From an uncultured Arthrobacter sp. (GTDB lineage: Bacteria > Actinomycetota > Actinomycetes > Actinomycetales > Micrococcaceae): a DNA stretch of 13,212 nucleotides. The notes below the pieces were generated by a model that searched no databases, had not been told where the DNA came from, and was given only the letters and a program-made list of their open reading frames with translations. A program made the translations under genes and the position numbers. Location of the stretch: contig CALMVY010000238.1 of the NCBI GenBank assembly GCA_937873245.1, positions 1-13,212 on the forward strand, written 5' to 3'. This document shows, in pieces, positions 7,160 through 13,171 of the stretch; the stretch's first letter is position 1; each line of letters opens with the position of its first letter.

Positions 7160-7165
7160 AGGCTA
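7160..7165 (-). promoter_or_regulatory. candidate -10 box (TAGCCT) of the zinc-finger gene cluster
   Basis: TAGCCT on the minus strand ends 8 nt before ATG 7151, so the mRNA would be leaderless or nearly so. The copy of GTCGAAA at 7185-7191 reads TTTCGAC on this strand and contains TTCGAC 19 bp upstream of the box, a possible imperfect -35. This would put the repeat in the polymerase-binding region. Confidence 0.35.
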
Positions 7166-7178
7166 GCGCGGCCGGGCC

Positions 7179-7278
7179 GCCGGCGTCGAAAGCCGGCGTC
7201 TGGATGCGCCGTCGAAAGCGCCGTCGAAAAAGCACCCGGCGGCATCCGGGCCGGGTCGAAAGTCCCCGGTGCCCGGGG
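7179..7278. repeat. four GTCGAAA copies and short hairpins in a divergent control region
   Basis: GTCGAAA occurs at 7185-7191, 7211-7217, 7223-7229 and 7255-7261, all in the same orientation, between divergent genes starting at 7151 and 7350. The first copy is the loop between two GCCGGC arms (7179-7184 and 7192-7197). The second is flanked by GCGC on both sides. A separate hairpin CCCCGG-TGC-CCGGGG lies at 7264-7278. The copies may be operator half-sites, but no known regulator motif was recognised. The remaining bases up to 7349 carry the candidate hemerythrin -10 and ribosome-binding site. Confidence 0.5.
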
Positions 7279-7290
7279 GAGTCTCCGCCG

Positions 7291-7296
7291 TACAGT
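7291..7296 (+). promoter_or_regulatory. candidate -10 box (TACAGT) for the hemerythrin gene
   Basis: TACAGT fits the TANNNT pattern and would start a transcript near 7303, giving an untranslated leader of about 47 nt with a GGGAG ribosome-binding site before ATG 7350. There is no TTGACA-like hexamer at 16-18 bp, so an activator or alternative sigma factor may be needed, or the call may be wrong. Confidence 0.3.
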
Positions 7297-7349
7297 GGGG
7301 AGAGGAGACTGTGGCCAGAAGACTTCGGCCAGAAAAACCGGGAGACGTC

Positions 7350-7889
7350 ATGGATGAGCACGCGGCCAACAACCTCACCAAGAACGCCGGGGAGGAAGCC
7401 CTGGCCCTGGCTGCGGTGGAACAACACCATGCGGGCATGCTCAAGCGGCTCGACGCCTTGGCGTCCGCACTCATCCACGCCGTGACGACCCGCGACACCG
7501 TGGCGGAGCACGACGCCCACGAGGTGTTGGTGGAATGGTGCGAGACCGAGCTCGTCCCGCACGCGCTCGCCGAGGAAGGGCCCCTGTACGGCGGAGCCCG
7601 GAACATACCGGAAGGCACACTGCTGGTGGACGGGATGCTGGCCGAACACCAGGTGATCGTGGGGCTGGTCGAGAAACTGCGCGGATCCGCCGGGGTGGAC
7701 GCGGCCGTGGCTGCCGGCTCCATCCGGAACATCTTCGCCCTCCACCTGGACAAGGAGAACACGCTCCTGATGCCGTTCATCGTCGCCTCCCCGGAGCTCT
7801 CGCTGGCCCGCGCCGTCGAGGGACTGCAGGAACTGGTCGGCGAAACCCACGTCCATCAACACGGGACGGGGCACGGGGGCAGCGTTTAG
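7350..7889 (+). CDS. hemerythrin HHE-domain protein
   Basis: This 179-residue protein is a four-helix hemerythrin-like domain that would bind a non-heme di-iron centre. Candidate ligands are spaced along the helices: H26/H27 in EQHHAGM, H71 and E75 in VPHALAEE, H100 in AEHQVIV, and H122 and E126 in LHLDKE. Bacterial members are linked to oxygen, nitric oxide or oxidative-stress sensing, but the role here is not shown. ATG 7350 has a GGGAG ribosome-binding site 5 nt upstream; in-frame GTG codons at 7269 and 7311 are possible longer starts but are less well placed. It diverges from the zinc-finger/quinone cluster and ends 9 bp before malQ. The C-terminus HVHQHGTGHGG is histidine- and glycine-rich and may be flexible. 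Confidence 0.87.
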   Translation: MDEHAANNLTKNAGEEALALAAVEQHHAGMLKRLDALASALIHAVTTRDTVAEHDAHEVLVEWCETELVPHALAEEGPLYGGARNIPEGTLLVDGMLAEHQVIVGLVEKLRGSAGVDAAVAAGSIRNIFALHLDKENTLLMPFIVASPELSLARAVEGLQELVGETHVHQHGTGHGGSV

Positions 7890-7892
7890 AGT
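7887..7892 (+). promoter_or_regulatory. candidate -10 box (TAGAGT) upstream of malQ, overlapping a stop codon
   Basis: TAGAGT ends 6 nt before ATG 7899. Its TAG is the hemerythrin stop codon. No Shine-Dalgarno is evident for malQ, and no -35-like hexamer is found at 17 bp. It may allow leaderless malQ transcription independent of the hemerythrin gene. Confidence 0.3.
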
Positions 7893-7898
7893 TGCCCC

Positions 7899-10091
7899 AT
7901 GGCGGATGGCATGCACCACGACAGCGCTCCGGGCACAAGCGCCTTGTTGCGCGAACTCGCGGCGGCCCACGGCGTGGGTACCTCCTACTGGGGCTGGGAC
8001 GGCGTCGAACGCTCCGTCCCGGAGAGCACCTTGCGCGCGGTTCTCGCCGCGCTGGGTATCCCGGCCTCGGACACGGATGCGGTTGAGCGGTCCCTGGACG
8101 AGGCGCGGCTGGCGCCGTGGCGGCGGCTGCTGCCGCCGGTCGCCGTCGCCCGTGAGGGCCAGGAACTCCTCATTGACGTCCATGTGCCGCACGGAAGCGC
8201 CGTCAGCGTGTGGATCGCCGCAGAGGACGGCAGCCGGCACGAGGCAATCCAGCGGGACAACTGGGACGCGCCGGTCGACGTCGACGGCGTCCTCACCGGC
8301 CGGGCCACCTTCGCGCTGCCGGACACCGTGCCGCTCGGCTGGCACACCCTGCTGGCGGACAACGACGGCAGGGTGTCCCAATGCCCGTTCATCGTCACAC
8401 CCCTAAGGCTCCACACCACCGAAGCGCTCATCTCATCGGGCAGGGCCGGACGGCGGAACTGGGGCCTGACCGCGCAGCTCTACTCCGTCCGGTCATCCCG
8501 GTCCTGGGGCATCGGTGACTTCGCCGACCTCGCGGACCTCGCCACGATCACCGGACGGGAGGGCGCCGGTTTCCTGCTGGTCAACCCGTTGCACGCCGCC
8601 GAGCCCAGGCCGCCGGTTGAAGACTCGCCTTACCTCCCCACGACCAGGCGGTTCTTCAACCCCCTGTACCTCCGGGTGGAGGAGATCCCCGAATACGGCT
8701 ACCTCGGCCCCGTCGGCCGCGCCGAAGTGGAGCGGCTGGCCAACCAACAGCACTCCGCCAACCACTCCACCGGGCTGCTGGACCGGAACTCCAGCTACGG
8801 GGCAAAACTGGCCGCGCTCGAACTCGTGTTCGCAGTCCCTCGCGACCCCGCCCGCTCCCTCGCGTTTGCGCACTTCAGCCGCGAACAGGGGCAAGGGCTC
8901 GACGACTTCGCCCTCTGGTGCGCACTGGCCGAGAAGCTTGGCCCGGAAGCCCCGCAATGGGCCGCGGAGGCGTCCACCCCGGACACGGCCTACTGCAAGG
9001 AGCAACGCGCCCTGCTGGCGGGACGGATCGAATTCCACCGGTGGCTGCAGTGGCTCTGCGACCAGCAGCTTGAAGCCGCCCAACGATCGGCCCGGCGCTC
9101 GGGCATGGAGATCGGCGTCATCCACGATCTTGCGGTCGGCGTGAAACCGGGCGGTGCCGACGCCTGGTCCCTTGCCGGGGTGCTGGCCCGCGACGTCACG
9201 GTCGGCGCGCCACCGGACATGTTCAACCAGCAGGGCCAGAACTGGACCCAGCCGCCCTGGCACCCCGTCCGGCTCGCCGAGTCAGGATACGCCGCGTACC
9301 GGGACATGCTCCGGACCGTGCTGCGCCATGCCGGCGGGATCCGGGTGGACCACATCCTGGGACTGTTCCGGCTGTGGTGGATCCCGGAAGGGGCAGGGCC
9401 GGGGGAGGGCACCTACGTTTATTACGACCATGAGGCGCTCATCGGCATCCTGGCGCTGGAAGCGCAGCGTGCCGGGGCGATCGTGATCGGCGAGGATCTG
9501 GGGGTGTTCGAGCCGTGGGTCCGGGATTACCTCGCCGAGCGCGGGATTTTCGGCACCTCGATCCTCTGGTTCGAACACGACGCGGACGGCCCGGTCCCGC
9601 CGGAGCGTTATCGGCAGCAGTGCCTGACCAGCGTTAATACCCACGATCTTCCCCCGACAGCCGGCTATCTGGCCGGTGAGCACGTGACCCTCCGCGAATC
9701 CCTGGGCCTGCTGCGGCGTCCGGTGGACGAGGAACGCGCCGAGGCGGAGGCGGAGCAGGAGGCGGTGCTCGGAATGCTGCGGGAACGCGGCCTCCTGCCG
9801 GAGCCGGGGCACGAAAGTGTGCAGGGCACCGTCGAGGCGCTGTACGCCTTCACCACCCTGACCCCTTCGTCCCTCCTCGGCGTCGCGCTGGTTGATGCGG
9901 TGGGCGAGACCCGGACCCAGAACCAGCCCGGAACCAGCACGGAGTACCCCAACTGGCGCATACCGCTCGCCGGCCCACGGGGGCCTGTCCTGCTCGACGC
10001 GCTGCCGGCAGATCAAGGGTTCCGCTCACTGGTGCGCACCATCCGGTCCGCGCTGCACCCGAAGGCGCAGGAGCGGCCGCCCCGGGCCTGA
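7899..10091 (+). CDS. malQ: 4-alpha-glucanotransferase (amylomaltase, GH77)
   Basis: This 730-residue cytoplasmic enzyme transfers alpha-1,4-glucan segments between maltodextrins and releases glucose, in maltose/glycogen metabolism. The N-terminal 165 residues are the extra domain found in long MalQ proteins, beginning with TSYWGWDG and a TLRAVLAALGIP segment. The GH77 barrel follows from NWGLTAQLYSVRSSRSWGIGDF. Catalytic residues are the nucleophile D484 in GIRVDHILGLFR, the acid/base E532 in VIGEDLG and D583 in NTHDLPPTAGYL. Length matches actinobacterial MalQ proteins of about 700-730 residues. ATG 7899 lies 9 bp after the hemerythrin stop; ATG 7911 is an alternative start. No other glycogen or maltose gene is in the window, so the pairing with hemerythrin may be positional only. 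The annotation is firm. Confidence 0.96.
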   Translation: MADGMHHDSAPGTSALLRELAAAHGVGTSYWGWDGVERSVPESTLRAVLAALGIPASDTDAVERSLDEARLAPWRRLLPPVAVAREGQELLIDVHVPHGSAVSVWIAAEDGSRHEAIQRDNWDAPVDVDGVLTGRATFALPDTVPLGWHTLLADNDGRVSQCPFIVTPLRLHTTEALISSGRAGRRNWGLTAQLYSVRSSRSWGIGDFADLADLATITGREGAGFLLVNPLHAAEPRPPVEDSPYLPTTRRFFNPLYLRVEEIPEYGYLGPVGRAEVERLANQQHSANHSTGLLDRNSSYGAKLAALELVFAVPRDPARSLAFAHFSREQGQGLDDFALWCALAEKLGPEAPQWAAEASTPDTAYCKEQRALLAGRIEFHRWLQWLCDQQLEAAQRSARRSGMEIGVIHDLAVGVKPGGADAWSLAGVLARDVTVGAPPDMFNQQGQNWTQPPWHPVRLAESGYAAYRDMLRTVLRHAGGIRVDHILGLFRLWWIPEGAGPGEGTYVYYDHEALIGILALEAQRAGAIVIGEDLGVFEPWVRDYLAERGIFGTSILWFEHDADGPVPPERYRQQCLTSVNTHDLPPTAGYLAGEHVTLRESLGLLRRPVDEERAEAEAEQEAVLGMLRERGLLPEPGHESVQGTVEALYAFTTLTPSSLLGVALVDAVGETRTQNQPGTSTEYPNWRIPLAGPRGPVLLDALPADQGFRSLVRTIRSALHPKAQERPPRA

Positions 10092-10120
10092 AGCGGGAGC
10101 CTGGAGCCGTCGACGTTCCA

Positions 10121-10140
10121 CGGCCGGGAGGCCGCGGCCG
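10121..10140. terminator. short GC hairpin between convergent genes
   Basis: CGGCC-GGGA-GGCCG (10121-10134) or, alternatively, CGGCCG pairing with CGGCCG (10121-10126 with 10135-10140) lies in the 63-bp gap between the convergent ends of malQ and the metallopeptidase gene. The stem is only 5-6 bp with no T-tract, so it is a weak terminator candidate supported mainly by position. Confidence 0.3.
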
Positions 10141-10154
10141 AGCTGCCCAACCGG

Positions 10155-11036
10155 TCACCCTGCGTAAATGGGCGTCTCCGGGAAGTACGAGTTGCAGCCG
10201 GGGAGTCCGTTCGTGTAGCCCTGCATAAAAGCGTTGGCCCGGTCCTCGATCGGGCTCCCCGTTTCACCCTCGCCCGGCGGTGCAATACCCGCCAGCATGG
10301 CATTGATGTCGCCCAGGTCGCCGGGATACGCCAAGTTGCCGGCCTGCTCCGCGTGGGCCGCCCAGGCGCCGGAAATGCAGTCCGCCTGGTTCTCGAGCAG
10401 CATGTTCTCCTCTTCGGTCTCCGGAGCCGGAACGCCCTTGATGTTCTGGATGTGGTGCCCCCATTCGTGGGCGTAGCCGACGGCCGGCGCGGCACCTCCG
10501 ACACCGTTGTAGAGCATCCACAAGGCGTCCTGGCCGACGTAGATTGCCTTGTCCTCCGTACAGTACGAGTAGTCCTGGCTGGTGTACTCCTCCGGGGTGC
10601 CGTCGTCTTTGACGCAGGCCGTAGGGCCGGTCACACCGGCCGGCACAAAGAAGGACGCCGCCGGCCGGTTCTCCACTCCGTAGTTCGCATCGAAGAGCGG
10701 CGCTGTCACTGCGACCGCGTGTCCGAGGTAGCTCGGCATGTCGGCAGGGCCGTGGCAGCCCTCGTGGGTCCCCTTCGGGCAGTAGAGCCGGCCCCTGCTC
10801 GCGTCCAACTCATGGGAGGGCACCGGGGTGGCAGCCTCCAGCCCGGCGGGAGCCGGCCTGGGAGCGAGGGTGGCGTCCGTCTCCACGGGGGAGGGTGTTG
10901 CGGTGGGCGTGCCGCCGGGGGAGGCGCTTGTGGGCGCCGTCGATTCGCCCCCTTGGCCACCGGGTGTGGAACTGCACGAGATACAAAGCAAGAGCGAGGC
11001 GAGCAGCGCGGACGCTGCGGCTGGGCGACGGGACAT
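10155..11036 (-). CDS. secreted neutral zinc metallopeptidase (YpfJ-like), putative lipoprotein
   Basis: The 293-residue precursor has a signal peptide (MSRRPAAASALLASLLLCISC) with a probable lipidated C21, then a Ser/Thr/Pro/Gly-rich linker to about residue 60. The catalytic part fits the neutral zinc metallopeptidase family (Zn_peptidase, YpfJ-like): H190-E191-W-G-H194 in YAHEWGHH, and E215 in LLENQADCISGAW, where relatives have ELQADC, as third ligand. Six cysteines after the lipobox (86, 94, 141, 159, 220 and 281) are consistent with disulfides outside the cell. ATG 11036 is preceded by an excellent AGGAG at 6 nt. The gene has its own promoter at 11116-11144 and converges with malQ. No natural substrate is established for most of this family. 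The family call is firm; the lipoprotein call is likely, as C18 in SLLLC is an alternative. Confidence 0.88.
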   Translation of the reverse strand: MSRRPAAASALLASLLLCISCSSTPGGQGGESTAPTSASPGGTPTATPSPVETDATLAPRPAPAGLEAATPVPSHELDASRGRLYCPKGTHEGCHGPADMPSYLGHAVAVTAPLFDANYGVENRPAASFFVPAGVTGPTACVKDDGTPEEYTSQDYSYCTEDKAIYVGQDALWMLYNGVGGAAPAVGYAHEWGHHIQNIKGVPAPETEEENMLLENQADCISGAWAAHAEQAGNLAYPGDLGDINAMLAGIAPPGEGETGSPIEDRANAFMQGYTNGLPGCNSYFPETPIYAG

Positions 11037-11115
11037 GGGGTACTCCTAGGTAACTAGTGAGACCACAGGTGCTGCCGGTTCCGACGCGCTCGGTGAGCTT
11101 CCCCCTCAGGGCACA

Positions 11116-11144
11116 AGGATAGAATCGCCCGCACCCCGTGTCCA
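11116..11144 (-). promoter_or_regulatory. SigA-like promoter of the zinc metallopeptidase gene
   Basis: On the minus strand TGGACA (11139-11144) and TATCCT (11116-11121) are separated by 17 bp, matching five and four of the six consensus bases respectively. Transcription would begin near 11109, giving a leader of about 70 nt with AGGAG before ATG 11036. The rest of the 138-bp gap to the next gene shows no further clear element. Confidence 0.6.
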
Positions 11145-11174
11145 CGCCTCGGGGCTGGCCGGACGGTGGGCCTC

Positions 11175-11729
11175 CTAGGGGATGCGGTGATGCTTCCCGG
11201 CGGCAAGTTCCCTGACCCAGAACGGACTGGCCCGGCCGAGGCGCCGGTCGGTGACGAGGCGGAGCTTCGCGGCGGCGGTTTGTACGCCGCGGTCGCGGGA
11301 GGCAGCCTCGCGTCCAGGGCGGAAACCTTCCGGCGCCCGGGCAGTTCCCGCCGGCGCCGGCGCGCGCGTCAGCGGGTCCTCCCACGCCACGGTGATGATC
11401 TCAAGCTCCTCAGGGCTGGCCAGTCCGCTTTCGGCAAGGACCGCCAGGACACCCAGGCCCAGTTCGGCCCGGCGCGGGTCAGCGGAGAGGGCACTGTCCA
11501 GTGCCCACTGCGTGCGGTTCCACCACTCGCCCCGGTTGTCCGCCTCGCGCTTTTGGGCCAGGGCGGCGGTGTCAGCGAGGGTCCGCTGCCTCAGCGTGCG
11601 CAGGCTGATGACGGCGCCGATGGCTGCCGCGAGCAGCACTGCCAGCGGGCCCAGGGCGGCAAGAACCTGCCACCATTCGGCGGGCCCGGTATGGACGAAG
11701 ACGTCGACGGGATCTGCGGTCGGGGTCAC
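11175..11729 (-). CDS. hypothetical single-pass membrane protein
   Basis: I do not recognise a family for this 184-residue protein. One hydrophobic segment at about residues 23-43 (VLAALGPLAVLLAAAIGAVIS) follows a short N-terminus. A charged region with coiled-coil tendency comes next (TLRQRTLADTAALAQKREAD), then EWWNRTQWALDSALS, and a soluble C-terminal part that includes LGLGVLAVLAES. The likely topology is a small outside N-terminus and a cytoplasmic domain. The segment after the membrane helix resembles many small actinobacterial proteins of unknown role that carry an EWWxRxQWALD-like motif. The start GTG 11729 has no Shine-Dalgarno but a TAGGCT box 6 nt upstream. Downstream on the same strand, after 138 bp, is the metallopeptidase gene with its own promoter. 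The coding call is supported by the membrane segment and the sensible start; function is unknown. Confidence 0.72.
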   Translation of the reverse strand: MTPTADPVDVFVHTGPAEWWQVLAALGPLAVLLAAAIGAVISLRTLRQRTLADTAALAQKREADNRGEWWNRTQWALDSALSADPRRAELGLGVLAVLAESGLASPEELEIITVAWEDPLTRAPAPAGTARAPEGFRPGREAASRDRGVQTAAAKLRLVTDRRLGRASPFWVRELAAGKHHRIP

Positions 11730-11735
11730 GGCACC

Positions 11736-11741
11736 AGCCTA
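11736..11741 (-). promoter_or_regulatory. candidate -10 box (TAGGCT) of a leaderless gene
   Basis: TAGGCT on the minus strand (within TATAGGCT) ends 6 nt before GTG 11729, so the transcript would begin at or within 1-2 nt of the start codon. It is not part of any other gene. No -35-like hexamer stands out at 16-18 bp. Confidence 0.42.
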
Positions 11742-11830
11742 TAGCCCGGCATTCAGCACCATCCGGAAACGCCTGGGGACTACAGCCCTGACGGGCATGC
11801 GTGGGACACGCCGCAAATGAGTGACCTGCT

Positions 11831-11882
11831 CAAGTAGCGTACCGCGAGCTGTAGAGGGGTTACTTGACCGGGGGCCAAGTAA
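11831..11882. repeat. CAAGTA half-sites including a 7-bp inverted repeat
   Basis: TTACTTG (11860-11866) and CAAGTAA (11876-11882) are exact inverted repeats around a 9-nt centre. A third half-site, CAAGTA, occurs at 11831-11836, 30 bp before the TACTTG of the first arm. They lie in the 264-bp divergent gap between genes starting at 11729 and 11994, and are more A/T-rich than their surroundings. An operator for a dimeric regulator is plausible; no specific family is recognised. Confidence 0.45.
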
Positions 11883-11890
11883 GACTACTC

Positions 11891-11919
11891 GTTCATTTCA
11901 TGTCCGCTTCGTCTAATCT
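11891..11919 (+). promoter_or_regulatory. candidate promoter of the secreted phosphoesterase gene
   Basis: TAATCT (11914-11919) is the best -10-like hexamer upstream of ATG 11994, with GTTCAT (11891-11896) 17 bp before it as a poor -35. The leader would be about 68 nt and would contain a small GCATC-C-GATGC inverted repeat (11957-11967) before the ribosome-binding site. Confidence 0.35.
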
Positions 11920-11993
11920 GATCGCCAACGGCACCAGAAACTATCGTCGCGCGGGCGCATCCGATGCATATCCGATGTTTATGGGGGGAACAG

Positions 11994-12980
11994 ATGAAAA
12001 GCATTGTGCGGGTGGCGGGTGCGGGTCTGGCTCTGGCAATGGGAATCGCTGGAAGCGTAGCCGGCCCTGCAGGAGCCGCCACGAGTTACAGCTTCGCCGT
12101 CATCGGCGACACGCCCTACGGCAGCACCCAAGTGAGCCTTTTTCCGAAACGCATTGCGCAGATAAATGCGGATCCGAAAGTGCGCATGGTCGGGCATCTC
12201 GGCGATATCGGCACGGGTGTCTGCTCCAACGCCTACTACCAGAAGATCAAGGCAAGCTTCGACAAGTTTGTCGACCCGCTGGTGTACACCCCCGGTGACA
12301 ACGAATGGGCGGACTGCCACAGCGCCAGCATAGGCAAAGCCAACCCGCTGCAGCGGCTGGCTGCCATCCGCTCGGTCTTCTTCCCCAGAGCCGGCCGGAC
12401 GCTGGGCCAGAACCCGATCTCCGTCACGGCCCAGTCCGGTTACAAGGAGAACGTGAAGTTCACCACCGGCGGGCTGACCATCGCGACCCTGCACATCGTT
12501 GGTTCGGAGAATGACCTCCGGCCGTGGACCGGCCTTGGCTACACGAAGGCCACCACTGCTCAAGTGGCCGAGGTGAAGGCCCGGGAGAAGGCCGCCATCG
12601 CGCAGATCCAAAGCGCCTTCGCAACGGCGAAGGCCAAAAACAGCAGGGCCGTGGTGCTGATGACCCAGGCGGACATGTTTGCTCCCGGCACCCAGTACTC
12701 GGGCTACCGCAACGCCTACCAGAGCATCGTGCGGGCGATCGCCAGCGAAAGCAAGGCATTCAAGAAGCCGGTGTTCCTTTTCAACGGCGACACTCATTTG
12801 TACGCCAAGGACAAGCCGCTCAACAACGAGAAGTGGCTGTCTTTCTACGGGATTTCCGGCGCGGCGTCCAACCTCACCAGGGTCTCAATCGAGGGCGAAA
12901 CCTACGTGGATGAATACGTGAGGGTCAACGTCGTCTCCAACTGGGAGGTCCTGCAGATCCAGCGGGTTGCCTACAAGTAG
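11994..12980 (+). CDS. secreted calcineurin-like metallophosphoesterase-family protein
   Basis: The 328-residue precursor has a clear Sec signal peptide with probable cleavage after residue 28 (GPAGA/ATSYS), so it acts outside the membrane. It resembles the calcineurin-like phosphoesterase fold: GD38-39 in FAVIGDTPYG, D71 in HLGDIGTG, GDNEWADCH (101-109) in place of the usual GNHE, and D266 and H268 in NGDTHLY. The usual His of motif I is P41, and Q225 in LMTQADMF stands where motif IV often has His, so the metal site is atypical. Only two cysteines occur after the signal (C77, C108), suggesting one disulfide. Ribosome-binding site GGGGGGAA lies 4 nt before ATG 11994; an in-frame ATG at 11964 is less likely because it would disrupt the signal peptide. 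Substrate is unknown. Superfamily membership is likely; enzymatic activity is inferred. Confidence 0.85.
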   Translation: MKSIVRVAGAGLALAMGIAGSVAGPAGAATSYSFAVIGDTPYGSTQVSLFPKRIAQINADPKVRMVGHLGDIGTGVCSNAYYQKIKASFDKFVDPLVYTPGDNEWADCHSASIGKANPLQRLAAIRSVFFPRAGRTLGQNPISVTAQSGYKENVKFTTGGLTIATLHIVGSENDLRPWTGLGYTKATTAQVAEVKAREKAAIAQIQSAFATAKAKNSRAVVLMTQADMFAPGTQYSGYRNAYQSIVRAIASESKAFKKPVFLFNGDTHLYAKDKPLNNEKWLSFYGISGAASNLTRVSIEGETYVDEYVRVNVVSNWEVLQIQRVAYK

Positions 12981-13109
12981 CGGGCCCGCAAACAGGCCGC
13001 CCCGACCTGCCTTCCCTTGTTGCCAGCGCGGCTTCTACTACTTGCCCACAGATGTTTCCGGGAAATAGCTGTTGGTCTGTGGCCGGTCGCTGGTTCGGAA
13101 CGGCCGCTG

Positions 13110-13137
13110 CGGGCAAGAGGCACTGGTGCCTCGCCCG
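13110..13137. terminator. GC-rich hairpin downstream of the phosphoesterase gene
   Basis: GAGGCAC (13117-13123) pairs with GTGCCTC (13126-13132), and the stem continues after a two-base AA bulge with CGGGC against GCCCG, giving 12 pairs in all; a realistic loop would open the last pair. It lies 130 bp after the phosphoesterase stop, with no T-tract. It could instead be a regulatory structure for the following repeat region. Confidence 0.4.
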
Positions 13138-13171
13138 GGTCAACGCCCTGTCACTCGGGTGAACGCCCTGT
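13136..13171. repeat. 16-bp direct repeat CGGGTSAACGCCCTGT, period 20
   Basis: CGGGTCAACGCCCTGT (13136-13151) and CGGGTGAACGCCCTGT (13156-13171) differ at one base and are separated by 4 bp, so they lie about two helical turns apart on the same face of DNA. This is typical of tandem operator or activator sites, but no regulator is known to bind it. Confidence 0.6.

Noticed and set aside
7185..7262. GTCGAAA copies as a LexA/SOS box
   Set aside because: The actinobacterial LexA site needs an inverted TCGAAC-N4-GTTCGA-type palindrome; here all copies are in one orientation and no paired half-site exists.
7269..7349. GTG starts at 7269 and 7311 for the hemerythrin protein
   Set aside because: The extra residues show no domain content and the region holds hairpin and -10-like elements; ATG 7350 has a well-spaced GGGAG. 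GTG 7311 has AGGAG nearby but at only 3 nt, so it cannot be fully excluded.
7152..8381. Long upstream extension of the zinc-finger frame
   Set aside because: It runs antisense to the hemerythrin and malQ genes; family length is about 120-130 residues, matching the ATG at 7151.
11964..11993. ATG 11964 as phosphoesterase start
   Set aside because: It would place MHIRCLWGEQ before a standard signal peptide and ignores the GGGGGGAA site directly before ATG 11994.
12925..13143. 72-codon minus-strand frame at the window end
   Set aside because: It overlaps the phosphoesterase 3' end, has no clear ribosome-binding site and its product resembles nothing known.
13136..13171. CRISPR array
   Set aside because: Only two copies of 16 bp with a 4-bp gap; no spacers of CRISPR length and no cas genes.
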